Assembly (NCBI RefSeq): GCF_014145395.1 | Contig: NZ_JACHTE010000005.1 | Location: 62,001 to 126,000, forward strand | Length of the DNA: 64,000 nt | Source of the DNA: Marilutibacter penaei | Lineage (GTDB): Bacteria; Pseudomonadota; Gammaproteobacteria; Xanthomonadales; Xanthomonadaceae | Direction: 5' to 3' | Shown: positions 25,774 to 35,287 of the stretch, piece by piece | How positions within the stretch are numbered: the first letter of the stretch is position 1 | How the letters are laid out: each line of letters begins with the position of its first letter | The notes under the pieces: model-generated | What the model saw: the letters and a program-made list of their open reading frames with translations, nothing else | What the model was told of the DNA's origin: nothing | Database searches by the model: none | Program-made: the position numbers and the translations under genes

Positions 25774-26937
25774 ATGAAGACGCCCCTGTTCAGCCTCGCC
25801 CTCGCGGTGGCCTCGCTTGCCGCCCTCGTCCACCCCACCCCCGCCGCCGCCCAGGCCTGTCCCGATGTCGCACCCTACGCGCCGGCGCGCGAGGTGATCG
25901 CCGATCTGACCCGGATCGTCGCGCCCAACGGCCTGCAGGAGGCGTATGCGACGGAGATCGGTGGCATCCCGCAGTACCTCAACATCCGCGGCCAGGACCG
26001 GGACAACCCGGTGATCCTGTTCGTGCACGGCGGTCCGGCCTCGCCGCTGACGCCCAGCCTGTGGCAGTTCCAGCGCCCGCTGGAGGAGTACTTCACGATG
26101 GTCACCTGGGACCAGCGTGGTGCCGGGCGGACCTTCAACCTCTCGGATCCCGACGCAATCGCCGACACCATCCGCATCCCGCGCTATGTCGACGACGCGA
26201 TCGAGGTCGCCGAGCATGTCCGTGCACGCCTCGGCAAGCGCAAGCTGATCCTGATGGGGCACAGCTGGGGCACCCTGGTGGGCATGGCGGCGGCGCTGGA
26301 GCGGCCGGACCTGTTCCATGCGTATGTCGGCATCGGCCAGGTGATCGACGTGCAGGAGAACGAGCGCATCAGCTTCGACTACGCGCTGGAACAGGCCCGG
26401 GAACACGACAACGCCGAGGCGGTGCAGGCGCTGGAGGCGATCGCGCCCTACCCCGGCGACACCCCGCTGACCCGCGAGCGCATCGTCACCGCGCGGATCT
26501 GGGCGCAGCACTACGGCGGCATGAGCGCGTTCCGCGACGAGACCAATCTGTATTTCTACCGCGCCGGCCGGCTGTCGCCCGAGTACGACGCCGAAGACGT
26601 CTGCGCGATCAACCGCGGCAACGTGTTCACCCTCGGCCGCGTACTCGACGCCTTCCTCGCGACCGACTACAGCAACGTCACCCGCTTCCCGATCCCGGTG
26701 GTGATGTTCATGGGCCGGCATGACTTCACCACGCCCTCGGCTCCGACCGCCGCCTGGCTCGACGCCGTCGAGGCTCCGTACAAGCGCGGCGTGTGGTTCG
26801 AACGCTCCGCGCACATGGTGCCGTGGGAGGAACCCGGCAAGACCCTGGTCAGCCTGCTGGAGACCGTCCGCCCGCTCGCGCTCGGTGCCGAAGCCCGCAC
26901 CGGGGCCGACAGCAGCGAGGGCACGCCCGCGCCCTGA
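25774..26937 (+). CDS. exported alpha/beta hydrolase (proline-iminopeptidase-like)
   Basis: 387 residues. A signal peptide ends near AAAQA. The oxyanion motif HGGP is in VILFVHGGPASPL, then WDQRGAGRTF, and the nucleophile elbow is GHSWGT (S33 prolyl iminopeptidases usually have GGSWGS). The acid and His are probably in GRHDFTTP and RSAHMVPWEEP. The family is right for a secreted serine hydrolase, but the substrate is uncertain. The cytoplasmic prolyl iminopeptidase at 55855-56796 is a separate gene. Confidence 0.88.
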   Translation: MKTPLFSLALAVASLAALVHPTPAAAQACPDVAPYAPAREVIADLTRIVAPNGLQEAYATEIGGIPQYLNIRGQDRDNPVILFVHGGPASPLTPSLWQFQRPLEEYFTMVTWDQRGAGRTFNLSDPDAIADTIRIPRYVDDAIEVAEHVRARLGKRKLILMGHSWGTLVGMAAALERPDLFHAYVGIGQVIDVQENERISFDYALEQAREHDNAEAVQALEAIAPYPGDTPLTRERIVTARIWAQHYGGMSAFRDETNLYFYRAGRLSPEYDAEDVCAINRGNVFTLGRVLDAFLATDYSNVTRFPIPVVMFMGRHDFTTPSAPTAAWLDAVEAPYKRGVWFERSAHMVPWEEPGKTLVSLLETVRPLALGAEARTGADSSEGTPAP

Positions 26938-26952
26938 CCGCCGCGTGCGCGG

Positions 26953-28083
26953 CTACTCCACCTCCATCAGCGGCACCCGCTGGCCGTCCAGCAGGCCGCG
27001 GCTCATCACCCCATCCTCGACGAACAGCAGCTCGCCGTTCTCGCCGTTCTTGATGCTGCTGTCGACGGCGACCACGGTGCCGCCGTGGTGGCCTTCGACG
27101 TGCTCGCGCGAGGTGTGGCCGACGACGATGTGGCGCACGCCCAGCCGCGCGGCCAGCGCGTCGACCGCGGCGGTGTCCAGGCCGTCATCGAGGAAGTACC
27201 CGCGGTACCAGATCGGACTGGCGCTGCCGTCGTACAGCGGTGCGTAGCGCGGGTCCTCACGGGTCGCCTCGCGCGGCAGGCCCAGCGATTCGCGGTAACG
27301 GTCGTTGGCCGTTTCGTTGTCGATGCCCAGCGCGAGGAACTCTGGCGACAGGCCGCCATGCACGAACAGCAGGTCGTTGATCCGCGCGATCACCGGCCGG
27401 CTGCGCAGCCAGTCGCCCAGCACCGTGTCGGGGCCGTACAGGTCGGCATAGGCGATGCCCAGCGTGTTGGTGGTCGTGAAGTAGCGGTCGTTGACGTAGC
27501 GCAGGTCGCGGTAGAGCACCATCGTCTCGTGGTTGCCGAGCAGCAGGTGCAGGCCCCCGCCGGCCGCGCGTGCCTGGCCTTCGAGCCGGTACAGCGTCCA
27601 CAGGATCTCGTTGATCGCCGGGCCACGGTCGAAGACATCACCGACGAGGACCAGGTGGCCGTCGCCCCAGGCCCAGTCGCCGCGGTCGTCCAGCACGCCG
27701 TTGGCGGTCAGCAGCCGCTGCATCAGCGCGTACTGGCCGTGCACGTCGGACAGCGCGACGATCCGCCGCACGTCGCGCAGGTCGACCCGGCTGCGCGCCT
27801 CGACGGGGGCGCGGATCTCGACGGCCGCATCGACGCCGCAGCGCGCCGGAACCGTCGCCGGCCAGCGCCGCACCCGCAGGTGCTCGACCACCGGCTCGCC
27901 CTCGCAGACCCAGCGTGCGGTCAGCCCGCCGGCGTCGCGGAAGACATAGGGGCCGTCGTCGATGCCCTCGGCGGCGAAGCCGGGGCCAATGGCGAGGGTG
28001 AGTGCAAGAGCGAGGGCCACCGCGAGCCGTCGCGTGAACGCGGACAGCGCGCGCGGCGCACGGGTCAAGCGAGGGAGGGCCAT
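26953..28083 (-). CDS. exported calcineurin-like metallophosphoesterase
   Basis: 376 residues. A signal peptide (LAVALALALTLAIGPGFA) leads into a metallophosphoesterase core with the metal motifs LSDVHGQY, VLVGDVFDRG, LLLGNHETM, and the later VHGG and VVGHTSRE. These are the di-metal ligands of PPP-type bacterial phosphoesterases (bis(5'-nucleosyl)-tetraphosphatase/Shelphs-like). Secretion suggests scavenging of phosphate from extracellular esters, which is inference. It converges with the hydrolase gene with only 15 bp between. Confidence 0.9.
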   Translation of the reverse strand: MALPRLTRAPRALSAFTRRLAVALALALTLAIGPGFAAEGIDDGPYVFRDAGGLTARWVCEGEPVVEHLRVRRWPATVPARCGVDAAVEIRAPVEARSRVDLRDVRRIVALSDVHGQYALMQRLLTANGVLDDRGDWAWGDGHLVLVGDVFDRGPAINEILWTLYRLEGQARAAGGGLHLLLGNHETMVLYRDLRYVNDRYFTTTNTLGIAYADLYGPDTVLGDWLRSRPVIARINDLLFVHGGLSPEFLALGIDNETANDRYRESLGLPREATREDPRYAPLYDGSASPIWYRGYFLDDGLDTAAVDALAARLGVRHIVVGHTSREHVEGHHGGTVVAVDSSIKNGENGELLFVEDGVMSRGLLDGQRVPLMEVE

Positions 28084-28168
28084 CGGCGACACCGGTTCGG
28101 AGAGGTCGAAGCGCCGGAGCCTAGCATTGGCAGGCGTGCGGCCGGCGTCCGGGCGGTCCCCCGTGGGG

Positions 28169-28530
28169 TTCGCGGGCGAGTGTGAACGTATTCGCGGGCG
28201 AGCCGAATGTGCTTCGCGAGTTCGGCAACACGCCTCGCGAGCGAGCCATCCACGACGCGCGGTCGAGTGCCCGGCAACTCGCGCGCGGAGCCCACCGGTG
28301 TCGTGCGCGAGCCACGCTGGCTCGTGCGCGAGTGGAATCGCCATCGCGCACGAACCCGAATCCCTCGCCCGCGAGCCAGCCGCTGCCCGCGAGCGACACA
28401 CATGGGACTCGCGAACGAAGCTCGACGCTTCGTGCGCGATACCGGCCGGTCCCACCCGCGAAGCATGGGCGGTCATTCGCGAGCCGTGGGTGGCGCGGGC
28501 GCGAGGCAGGTGGGCCTCGCGAGCGAGCCG
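28169..28530. repeat. degenerate quasi-periodic repeat with CTCGCG(N)CGA-type core
   Basis: On the minus strand the motif CTCGCG followed by A/C/G and often CGA recurs at least a dozen times at intervals that cluster around 18-25 bp. Examples are CTCGCGAGGCC, CTCGCGCACGAGCC, CTCGCGCACGACACC, CTCGCGAAGCAC, CTCGCCCGCGAATAC and CTCGCCCGCGAACCC. Spacers are not conserved and copies are imperfect, so it is neither a CRISPR nor a clean minisatellite. Confidence 0.6.
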
Positions 28531-28555
28531 GCGCACATCAAGTCGAACGTTACCC

Positions 28556-28576
28556 CCTCCGCCAGGGCAGCGGAGG
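28556..28576. repeat. 7-bp stem-loop
   Basis: CCTCCGC (28556-28562) and GCGGAGG (28570-28576) flank a 7-nt loop, just before the REP-like element. Confidence 0.35.
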
Positions 28577-28622
28577 CAGGCCTGATGGGGACGCCCCGGT
28601 GTAACCCGATGGACTTCGAGGC

Positions 28623-28668
28623 GAATGTCCCCCGTCCGCCTGCGGCGGGCCGGTGCCGGGGGACATTC
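28623..28668. repeat. REP-like palindromic element
   Basis: Perfect 12-bp arms GAATGTCCCCCG (28623-28634) and CGGGGGACATTC (28657-28668) enclose a 22-nt spacer that itself has a small hairpin (CCGCC/GGCGG). The GGGGACATTC arm resembles bacterial REP sequences mobilised by RAYT (TnpA-REP) transposases. No RAYT gene is in this window. Confidence 0.5.
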
Positions 28669-28762
28669 ACCCCCCGGGACACCCGATGCCCGCTCCAGCG
28701 CCCCGCCCCCCGTTCCAGTGCCCCGCGCTCCCGCACCCACACGATCGCCCGACCCGATGCGC

Positions 28763-28768
28763 TAGGCT
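28763..28768 (+). promoter_or_regulatory. -10 element placed for a leaderless moaB transcript
   Basis: TAGGCT ends 6 nt before the moaB ATG, as for the hydrolase at 25774 and the Nudix gene at 55252. No Shine-Dalgarno sequence fits between them. Confidence 0.35.
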
Positions 28769-28774
28769 CGTCCC

Positions 28775-29293
28775 ATGACCGCCGCCCACGACTTCAAGCC
28801 CCTGGCCCTCTGCGTGCTGACCGTCTCCGACAGCCGCACGCCCGACACCGACACCTCTGGCGACTACCTTGCCGGTGCCCTCGTCGACGCCGGCCACGCC
28901 CTGGCCGGCCGCGCCCTGCTGCCCGACGACAAGTACCGGCTGCGTGCGCAGGTCTCGCAGTGGATCGCCGACGACGGCGTCGAGGGCATCATCGTCACCG
29001 GCGGCACCGGGTTTACCGGCCGTGACTCCACGCCGGAGGCCCTGCTGCCCCTGCTCGACAAGGTCATGGACGGCTTCGGCGAACTGTTCCGCGCGATCAG
29101 CTTCGAGGAGATCGGCACCTCGACGCTGCAGTCGCGCGCCTTCGCCGGACTCGCCAACGGTACCTTCCTGTTCGCCCTGCCCGGCTCGACCTCGGCCTGC
29201 CGCACCGGCTGGGAGAAGATCATCCGCGCCCAGCTCGACGCGCGTACGAAACCCTGCAACCTCGCCAACCTGCGGCCGCGGCTCAAGGAGTGA
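28775..29293 (+). CDS. moaB: molybdenum cofactor biosynthesis protein B
   Basis: 172 residues, matching E. coli MoaB. The MPT-binding fold shows LTVSDSRTPDTDTSGDYL at the N terminus, VTGGTGFTGRDSTPEAL in the middle and LPGSTSACRTGWEKII near the C terminus. MoaB/MogA proteins adenylylate molybdopterin. No other mo-genes are adjacent, so it is isolated from the rest of the pathway. ppk2 starts 4 bp after its stop. Confidence 0.96.
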   Translation: MTAAHDFKPLALCVLTVSDSRTPDTDTSGDYLAGALVDAGHALAGRALLPDDKYRLRAQVSQWIADDGVEGIIVTGGTGFTGRDSTPEALLPLLDKVMDGFGELFRAISFEEIGTSTLQSRAFAGLANGTFLFALPGSTSACRTGWEKIIRAQLDARTKPCNLANLRPRLKE

Positions 29294-29297
29294 CGCG

Positions 29298-30077
29298 ATG
29301 AAGCGCAAGGCCTACGAAGCGGCGCTGGAACCCCTGCAGGTCGAACTCGGGGCGATGGCCCGCTGGCTGGCCCACACCGGCACCCGCGTGCTGGTGCTGC
29401 TGGAAGGCCGCGACACCGCCGGCAAGGGCGGCGCGATCGGCGCAATCGCCGACCACCTCAACCCGCGCCAGTGCCGCGTGGTCGCGCTGCCCAAGCCCAG
29501 CGAGCGCGAGGCGAGCGAGTGGTACTTCCAGCGCTACGTGCCGCACCTGCCGGCCGGCGGCGAGCTCGTGCTGTTCGACCGCAGCTGGTACAACCGCGCC
29601 GGCGTCGAGCAGGTCATGGGCTTCGCCACGGGCACGCAGGTCGAGGCCTTCCTGGCGCAGGCGCCGGTGTTCGAGAAGCTGCTGGTCGACGACGGCATCC
29701 TGCTGTTCAAGTACTGGCTGTGCTGCGACCAGGAGAAGCAGGAGGAACGCTTCGCCGAACGGCTCGAAGACCCGCTCAAGCGCTGGAAGCTGTCGCCGAT
29801 CGACCTCAAGGCCCGCCGCCACTACGACGACTACACCCGCGCCCGCGAGGCGATGCTCGAGGCCACCCACACCGCGCACGCGCCCTGGACGCTGGTCGAC
29901 TTCAACGACCAGAAGCGCGGCCGCCTGACGCTGATCCGCGACCTGCTCGACCGCCTGCCGGACACCCGGGTCGAACCCGCGCAGATCGACTACCCCGCGC
30001 TCAAGGGCGCGCCGGGCACCGAGCGCTACGGCGTGCTTGCGCCGCTCCCAGCCTGGCCGGACGGCGACGCCACGTAA
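29298..30077 (+). CDS. ppk2: polyphosphate kinase 2 family protein (one-domain PPK2)
   Basis: 259 residues, a single PPK2 domain. Walker A is in LLEGRDTAGKGGAIGAI, and Walker B/lid is in VLFDRSWYNRAGVEQVMGF, followed by YWLCCDQEKQEERFAERLEDPLKRWKLSPID. PPK2 enzymes use polyphosphate to phosphorylate nucleoside mono- or diphosphates. One-domain members with DRSWYNRAGVE usually act on diphosphates. It is probably co-transcribed with moaB. A hairpin/promoter-like element begins within its stop codon. Confidence 0.95.
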   Translation: MKRKAYEAALEPLQVELGAMARWLAHTGTRVLVLLEGRDTAGKGGAIGAIADHLNPRQCRVVALPKPSEREASEWYFQRYVPHLPAGGELVLFDRSWYNRAGVEQVMGFATGTQVEAFLAQAPVFEKLLVDDGILLFKYWLCCDQEKQEERFAERLEDPLKRWKLSPIDLKARRHYDDYTRAREAMLEATHTAHAPWTLVDFNDQKRGRLTLIRDLLDRLPDTRVEPAQIDYPALKGAPGTERYGVLAPLPAWPDGDAT

Positions 30078-30099
30078 CCTTCGGCCGCCCCGGGCCGAA
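30074..30099 (+). promoter_or_regulatory. candidate SigF-type promoter, also an inverted repeat
   Basis: GTAACC (30074-30079), exactly 16 nt, then CGAA (30096-30099). From memory this is the Caulobacter SigF promoter motif, and the downstream gene is a SigF-NrsF type pair. The same bases form TTCGGCC/GGCCGAA (30080-30099), a perfect 7-bp hairpin that could instead end the ppk2 transcript. Confidence 0.5.
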
Positions 30100-30231
30100 A
30101 GCGGGAAGGAACGGGCGCACCGCGGCCCGAACCGGAGAACCCTCGTTCCCGCTGCCTGCTGGCGGCAGCGGACGGACCGCGCGACCATGGGCAGCATCGT
30201 TCAATTCCACAGGACACGGGACCGACGCCCC

Positions 30232-30831
30232 ATGCCTTCCCCGCCCGCTCCCGGCGACACCGACACGGCGCCGCCCACGGTGGCGTGGGACGAGCTCATG
30301 GCGCGCGCGCAGGACGGCGACCGCATCGCCTACCGCACCTTGCTGACCGGCATCACCCCCTACCTGCATGCGATCGCCCGGCGTTACCTCGGCCCCGATA
30401 CCGACGACGCGGTGCAGGAGATCCTGCTGGTCGTCCACGACATCCGCCACACCTATGAGCCCAGCCGGCCGTTCAAGCCCTGGCTGGGGACGATCGCCAG
30501 CCGGCGCTGCATCGACCTGCTGCGGCGTCGCGGGCTGCGCGCCCGCCATGAGCGGGCGCTCCCCGAAGACGGTCCCGAACCCGTCGACACCGGCGCGACG
30601 CCGCTGGACAGGGCGAACCACGACGAAGCGGCGCGTGCGCTGCATGCCGCCATCGAAACGCTGCCACCGCGCCAGCGCGAGGCGGTCCGCCTGCTGCGCC
30701 TGCGCGAGATGTCGTTGGGCGAGGCCGCCGCGCACAGCCGCCAGACCCCGGGGGCGCTGAAGGTGGCCTATCACCGCGCCCTGAAGTCCCTGCGCCGCGC
30801 GCTCGGCCCGGAGGAAACCCCTGATGACTGA
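30232..30831 (+). CDS. ECF RNA polymerase sigma factor, SigF/NrsF type
   Basis: 199 residues from the ATG at 30232; ATG 30187 would give 214. Region 2 is YRTLLTGITPYLHAIARRYLGPDTDDAVQEILLVVHDIRHTYEPSRPFKPWLGTIASRRCID, and region 4 is LPPRQREAVRLLRLREMSLGEAAAHSRQTPGALKVAYHRALKSLRRAL. Sequence type and the following DUF1109 gene place it with Caulobacter SigF, which responds to chromate and other oxidants. The stop overlaps the anti-sigma start by 8 nt, and a GGAGGA site lies before the latter. Confidence 0.92.
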   Translation: MPSPPAPGDTDTAPPTVAWDELMARAQDGDRIAYRTLLTGITPYLHAIARRYLGPDTDDAVQEILLVVHDIRHTYEPSRPFKPWLGTIASRRCIDLLRRRGLRARHERALPEDGPEPVDTGATPLDRANHDEAARALHAAIETLPPRQREAVRLLRLREMSLGEAAAHSRQTPGALKVAYHRALKSLRRALGPEETPDD

Positions 30832-31489
30832 CACCCCCCGCCTGATCGAGCAGCTTGCCGCGCGCGCGACGCCGGTCCGTCCGCTGGCCTCGCCGGGACG
30901 ACGCACCCTGCTCTGGCTGGCCCTGGCCTTTGCAGTCATCGCCACCCTCCTGCTGCTGCGGGGCGGCATGGAGCCGGGCGCGCTCGCCGACCCGGCGGCC
31001 CGCCTGCAATGGGGCGCCAGCCTGCTGGCCGGCGTGCTCGCTGCCTATGCGACCTTCCAGGTGTCGGTACCGGGTCGCGCGGCGAGCTGGGCCTGGTTGC
31101 CCGTGCCGGCGGTGCTGGCGTGGCTGGCCGGCCTCGGCTGGGGCTGCCTGCGGGAACACGCCCGCCTGGGCGACGCGGCCTGGCAGTTCCATGCCGGCAG
31201 CGCGGAGTGCGCCTGGGCCATCACCGTGGTGAGCCTGCCGCTGGCGCTGGTGATGCTGCTGGTGGTACGCCATGCCGGCGCCGTGCGGCCCGCACTGACC
31301 GCCCTGCTCGCGATGCTGGGCACCGCCGCCCTGTCGTCGGCCGGCGTCACCCTGGTCCACGATGCCGGCGAAACGATGGCCATGGTGCTGCTGTGGCACC
31401 TCGGTGTGGTGGTGCTGCTGTCCCTGCTCAGCCTGCTGGCCGGGCGCCCGCTGCTTGGCTGGATCGGCCACGCCCGTCCGCGCCCCTGA
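30824..31489 (+). CDS. nrsF: NrsF/DUF1109 integral membrane anti-sigma factor
   Basis: 221 residues with six hydrophobic segments, including RTLLWLALAFAVIATLLLL, LGWGASLLAG-like and VVLLSLLSLLAGRPLL. Two periplasm-facing cysteines, Cys108 (GWGCLRE) and Cys129 (AECAW), match the pair that NrsF uses to sense oxidants. It overlaps the sigma gene by 8 nt. It would hold the sigma factor at the membrane until stress; the family assignment is strong, the inducing signal is inferred. Confidence 0.92.
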   Translation: MTDTPRLIEQLAARATPVRPLASPGRRTLLWLALAFAVIATLLLLRGGMEPGALADPAARLQWGASLLAGVLAAYATFQVSVPGRAASWAWLPVPAVLAWLAGLGWGCLREHARLGDAAWQFHAGSAECAWAITVVSLPLALVMLLVVRHAGAVRPALTALLAMLGTAALSSAGVTLVHDAGETMAMVLLWHLGVVVLLSLLSLLAGRPLLGWIGHARPRP

Positions 31490-31530
31490 TCCGCGCCACG
31501 ACCGGCGGCCACGGCAGGCACGGCGGCGCG

Positions 31531-31800
31531 TCAACCGATCGCGAACCCGCTGCCTGCCTCGTCCGGGTCGGCGGCTTCACGCCGCACCCCGCCCACCTCG
31601 GCCTGGGGAGGCCCGCGCTGCAGCCAGGCGTCCAGCGCGTCGATCGCCTCTCCCTCGCCGGCCGCCAGCACTTCGACGCGGCCATCGGGGAGGTTGCGGG
31701 CGTAGCCGCGCAGGCCCAGCTGCTGGGCCTGTTCGCAGGTGGAGGCCCGGAACCACACGCCTTGCACCTTGCCCTGGATGAAGAAGCGCGCCGCTTTCAC
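31531..31800 (-). CDS. acyP: acylphosphatase
   Basis: 89 residues, the usual size. It hydrolyses acyl phosphates. The active-site Arg lies in GKVQGVWFRAST and the Asn in GYARNLPDGRVEVLAAG, the two catalytic residues of the family. The start is GTG at 31800, overlapping the stop of the TlpA-like gene in GTGA. Confidence 0.96.
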   Translation of the reverse strand: MKAARFFIQGKVQGVWFRASTCEQAQQLGLRGYARNLPDGRVEVLAAGEGEAIDALDAWLQRGPPQAEVGGVRREAADPDEAGSGFAIG

Positions 31801-32372
31801 GAGGCATCGCCCTGGGTAGCGATGGCGGCCTCGATGTCCTGCGCCGTCACCGGCCCGACGAAGCGTTCGGCCACCCGGCCTTCGGGGTCGATCAACCAGG
31901 TCATCGGCAGGCCACGCGGGGTCTCGAGGTCGGCGGGGGGCGACGCGGTATCGACGATCGCGATCGGGTACACCACCGGGTGGCGCTCCAGGAAGGCCTG
32001 CATCTCGGCCGGGGCGATGTCCTCGTAGGCGAGGCCAATCACCTCGATGTGTTCACGCATGGCGTCCAGCGCGGACAGCTCCGGCATCTCTTTCAAGCAG
32101 GGCGTGCACCACGTCGCCCAGTAGTTCACCACCACCCAGCGGCCGCGGCGCTCGGCCAGCGACCAGGGCGTGCCGTCCACGGTCACGACCTCCAGCGCAG
32201 GCTGCACGGGGGGCTTCGCGGCCTCGGGCACCGGCAAGGGCGCTTCGTCCCCGGCCGGCGTCGACGCCGCGGGCGCGGCGGGGTCGGGCGACGGCTGGCA
32301 GCCTGCCAGCGCGATCGCGAGGCCCGTGGCGAGGGCAAGGCAGGGGGAACGGCGGCACGGGGGAACGGGCAT
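31797..32372 (-). CDS. TlpA/ResA-like thiol-disulfide lipoprotein
   Basis: 191 residues. A signal peptide with lipobox LAGC (…LAIALAGCQPSP) is followed by a Pro/Ala linker and a thioredoxin-like fold with WATWCTPCLKEMPEL (CxxC) and cis-Pro in RGLPMTWLIDPEGRV. It is expected to be anchored in the periplasm and to reduce protein or haem-apoprotein disulfides. The YihY gene ends 2 bp upstream. Confidence 0.94.
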   Translation of the reverse strand: MPVPPCRRSPCLALATGLAIALAGCQPSPDPAAPAASTPAGDEAPLPVPEAAKPPVQPALEVVTVDGTPWSLAERRGRWVVVNYWATWCTPCLKEMPELSALDAMREHIEVIGLAYEDIAPAEMQAFLERHPVVYPIAIVDTASPPADLETPRGLPMTWLIDPEGRVAERFVGPVTAQDIEAAIATQGDAS

Positions 32373-32374
32373 GG

Positions 32375-34658
<2,284 letters not shown>

Positions 34659-34702
34659 GGCGGCGCACGGTCCGGGCGCTGGGGCGGCGACGGACAGGGC
34701 CT

Positions 34703-34708
34703 TATAAT
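34703..34708 (+). promoter_or_regulatory. -10 element TATAAT upstream of the asparaginase-like gene
   Basis: A perfect TATAAT 31 nt before the start codon. No convincing -35 at 16-18 nt. Confidence 0.5.
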
Positions 34709-34739
34709 CGCCGTCCCTCGCTTCGCCCGGGCCTCCGCC

Positions 34740-35225
34740 ATGGACCAGCTTTGCATCGTCACCACCGGTGGCACGATCGACAAGATCTACTTCGACGACA
34801 AATCCGACTACCAGATCGGTGAGCCGCAGATCGGTGGCATCCTGCACGAGCTCGGCGTGGCGTTCCGTTTCAACGTGATCCCGATCCTGCGCAAGGATTC
34901 GCTGCACATCACCGACGACGACCGCGAACTGATGCGCGCCACGATCGCCGCCCAGCCCGCACGCCACGTGCTTTTGACGCACGGGACGGACACCATGGTG
35001 CAGACCGCCCGGGTGCTGTCCAGCCTGTCCGACAAGACCATCGTGCTGACCGGTGCGCTGAGCCCGGCGCGCTTCCGGGGCTCGGACGCGGAGTTCAACA
35101 TCGGCTGCGCGGTCGGGGCGGTGCAGGCGCTACCGCCCGGGGTCTACATCGCCATGAACGGCCGGGTGTGGGACCCGGCCCGGGTCCGCAAGAACGTGGA
35201 AGCGAATCGCTTCGAAGCCATCTGA
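34740..35225 (+). CDS. single-domain asparaginase-like protein
   Basis: 161 residues, only the N-terminal domain of the two-domain (about 330-residue) asparaginase fold. The nucleophile loop IVTTGGTIDKIY and the second catalytic motif LLTHGTDTMVQTA are intact, and the segment ends LTGALSPARFRGSDAEFNIGCAVGAVQAL. The stop is followed by a bidirectional terminator, so the gene is complete and not frameshifted. Whether it hydrolyses asparagine without the C-terminal domain is unknown. Confidence 0.88.
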   Translation: MDQLCIVTTGGTIDKIYFDDKSDYQIGEPQIGGILHELGVAFRFNVIPILRKDSLHITDDDRELMRATIAAQPARHVLLTHGTDTMVQTARVLSSLSDKTIVLTGALSPARFRGSDAEFNIGCAVGAVQALPPGVYIAMNGRVWDPARVRKNVEANRFEAI

Positions 35226-35253
35226 GCCGCGCCGCGGCGCGTGCCGGCCGACG

Positions 35254-35281
35254 TGCCGGGCGGGGCGTGTCCCGCCCGGCA
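35254..35281. terminator. bidirectional terminator hairpin
   Basis: Eleven-bp perfect stem (TGCCGGGCGGG / CCCGCCCGGCA) with a 6-nt loop and a short TTT on the plus side, between the convergent asparaginase-like and M28 peptidase genes. Confidence 0.7.
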
Positions 35282-35287
35282 TTTCCG

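Larger units (their letters stand above)
28084..28774. other. 691-bp gene-free region with repeats and hairpins
   Basis: No convincing gene: frames open on both strands here lack start context and give Arg/Ala/Ser-rich translations caused by the repeat. From left to right it holds a -10-like TAGGCT (minus strand, 28118-28123) for the phosphoesterase gene, the quasi-periodic CGCGA repeat (28169-28530), a 7-bp hairpin (28556-28576), a REP-like 12-bp hairpin (28623-28668) and the moaB promoter region. Confidence 0.7.

Noticed and set aside
28169-28530. Possible CRISPR array
   Set aside because: Copies are short and imperfect, spacing varies from 18 to over 25 bp, and there are no cas genes in the window.
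27962-28585. A 207-codon plus-strand frame and an overlapping minus-strand frame in the moaB upstream region
   Set aside because: The translations are Arg/Ala/Ser-rich products of the CGCGA repeat with no start context; the phosphoesterase signal peptide starts at 28083, so the minus extension is not needed.
28601-28625. A second GTAACC...CGAA pair upstream of moaB
   Set aside because: The spacing is 15 rather than 16 nt, and CGAA overlaps the REP-like arm; probably chance.
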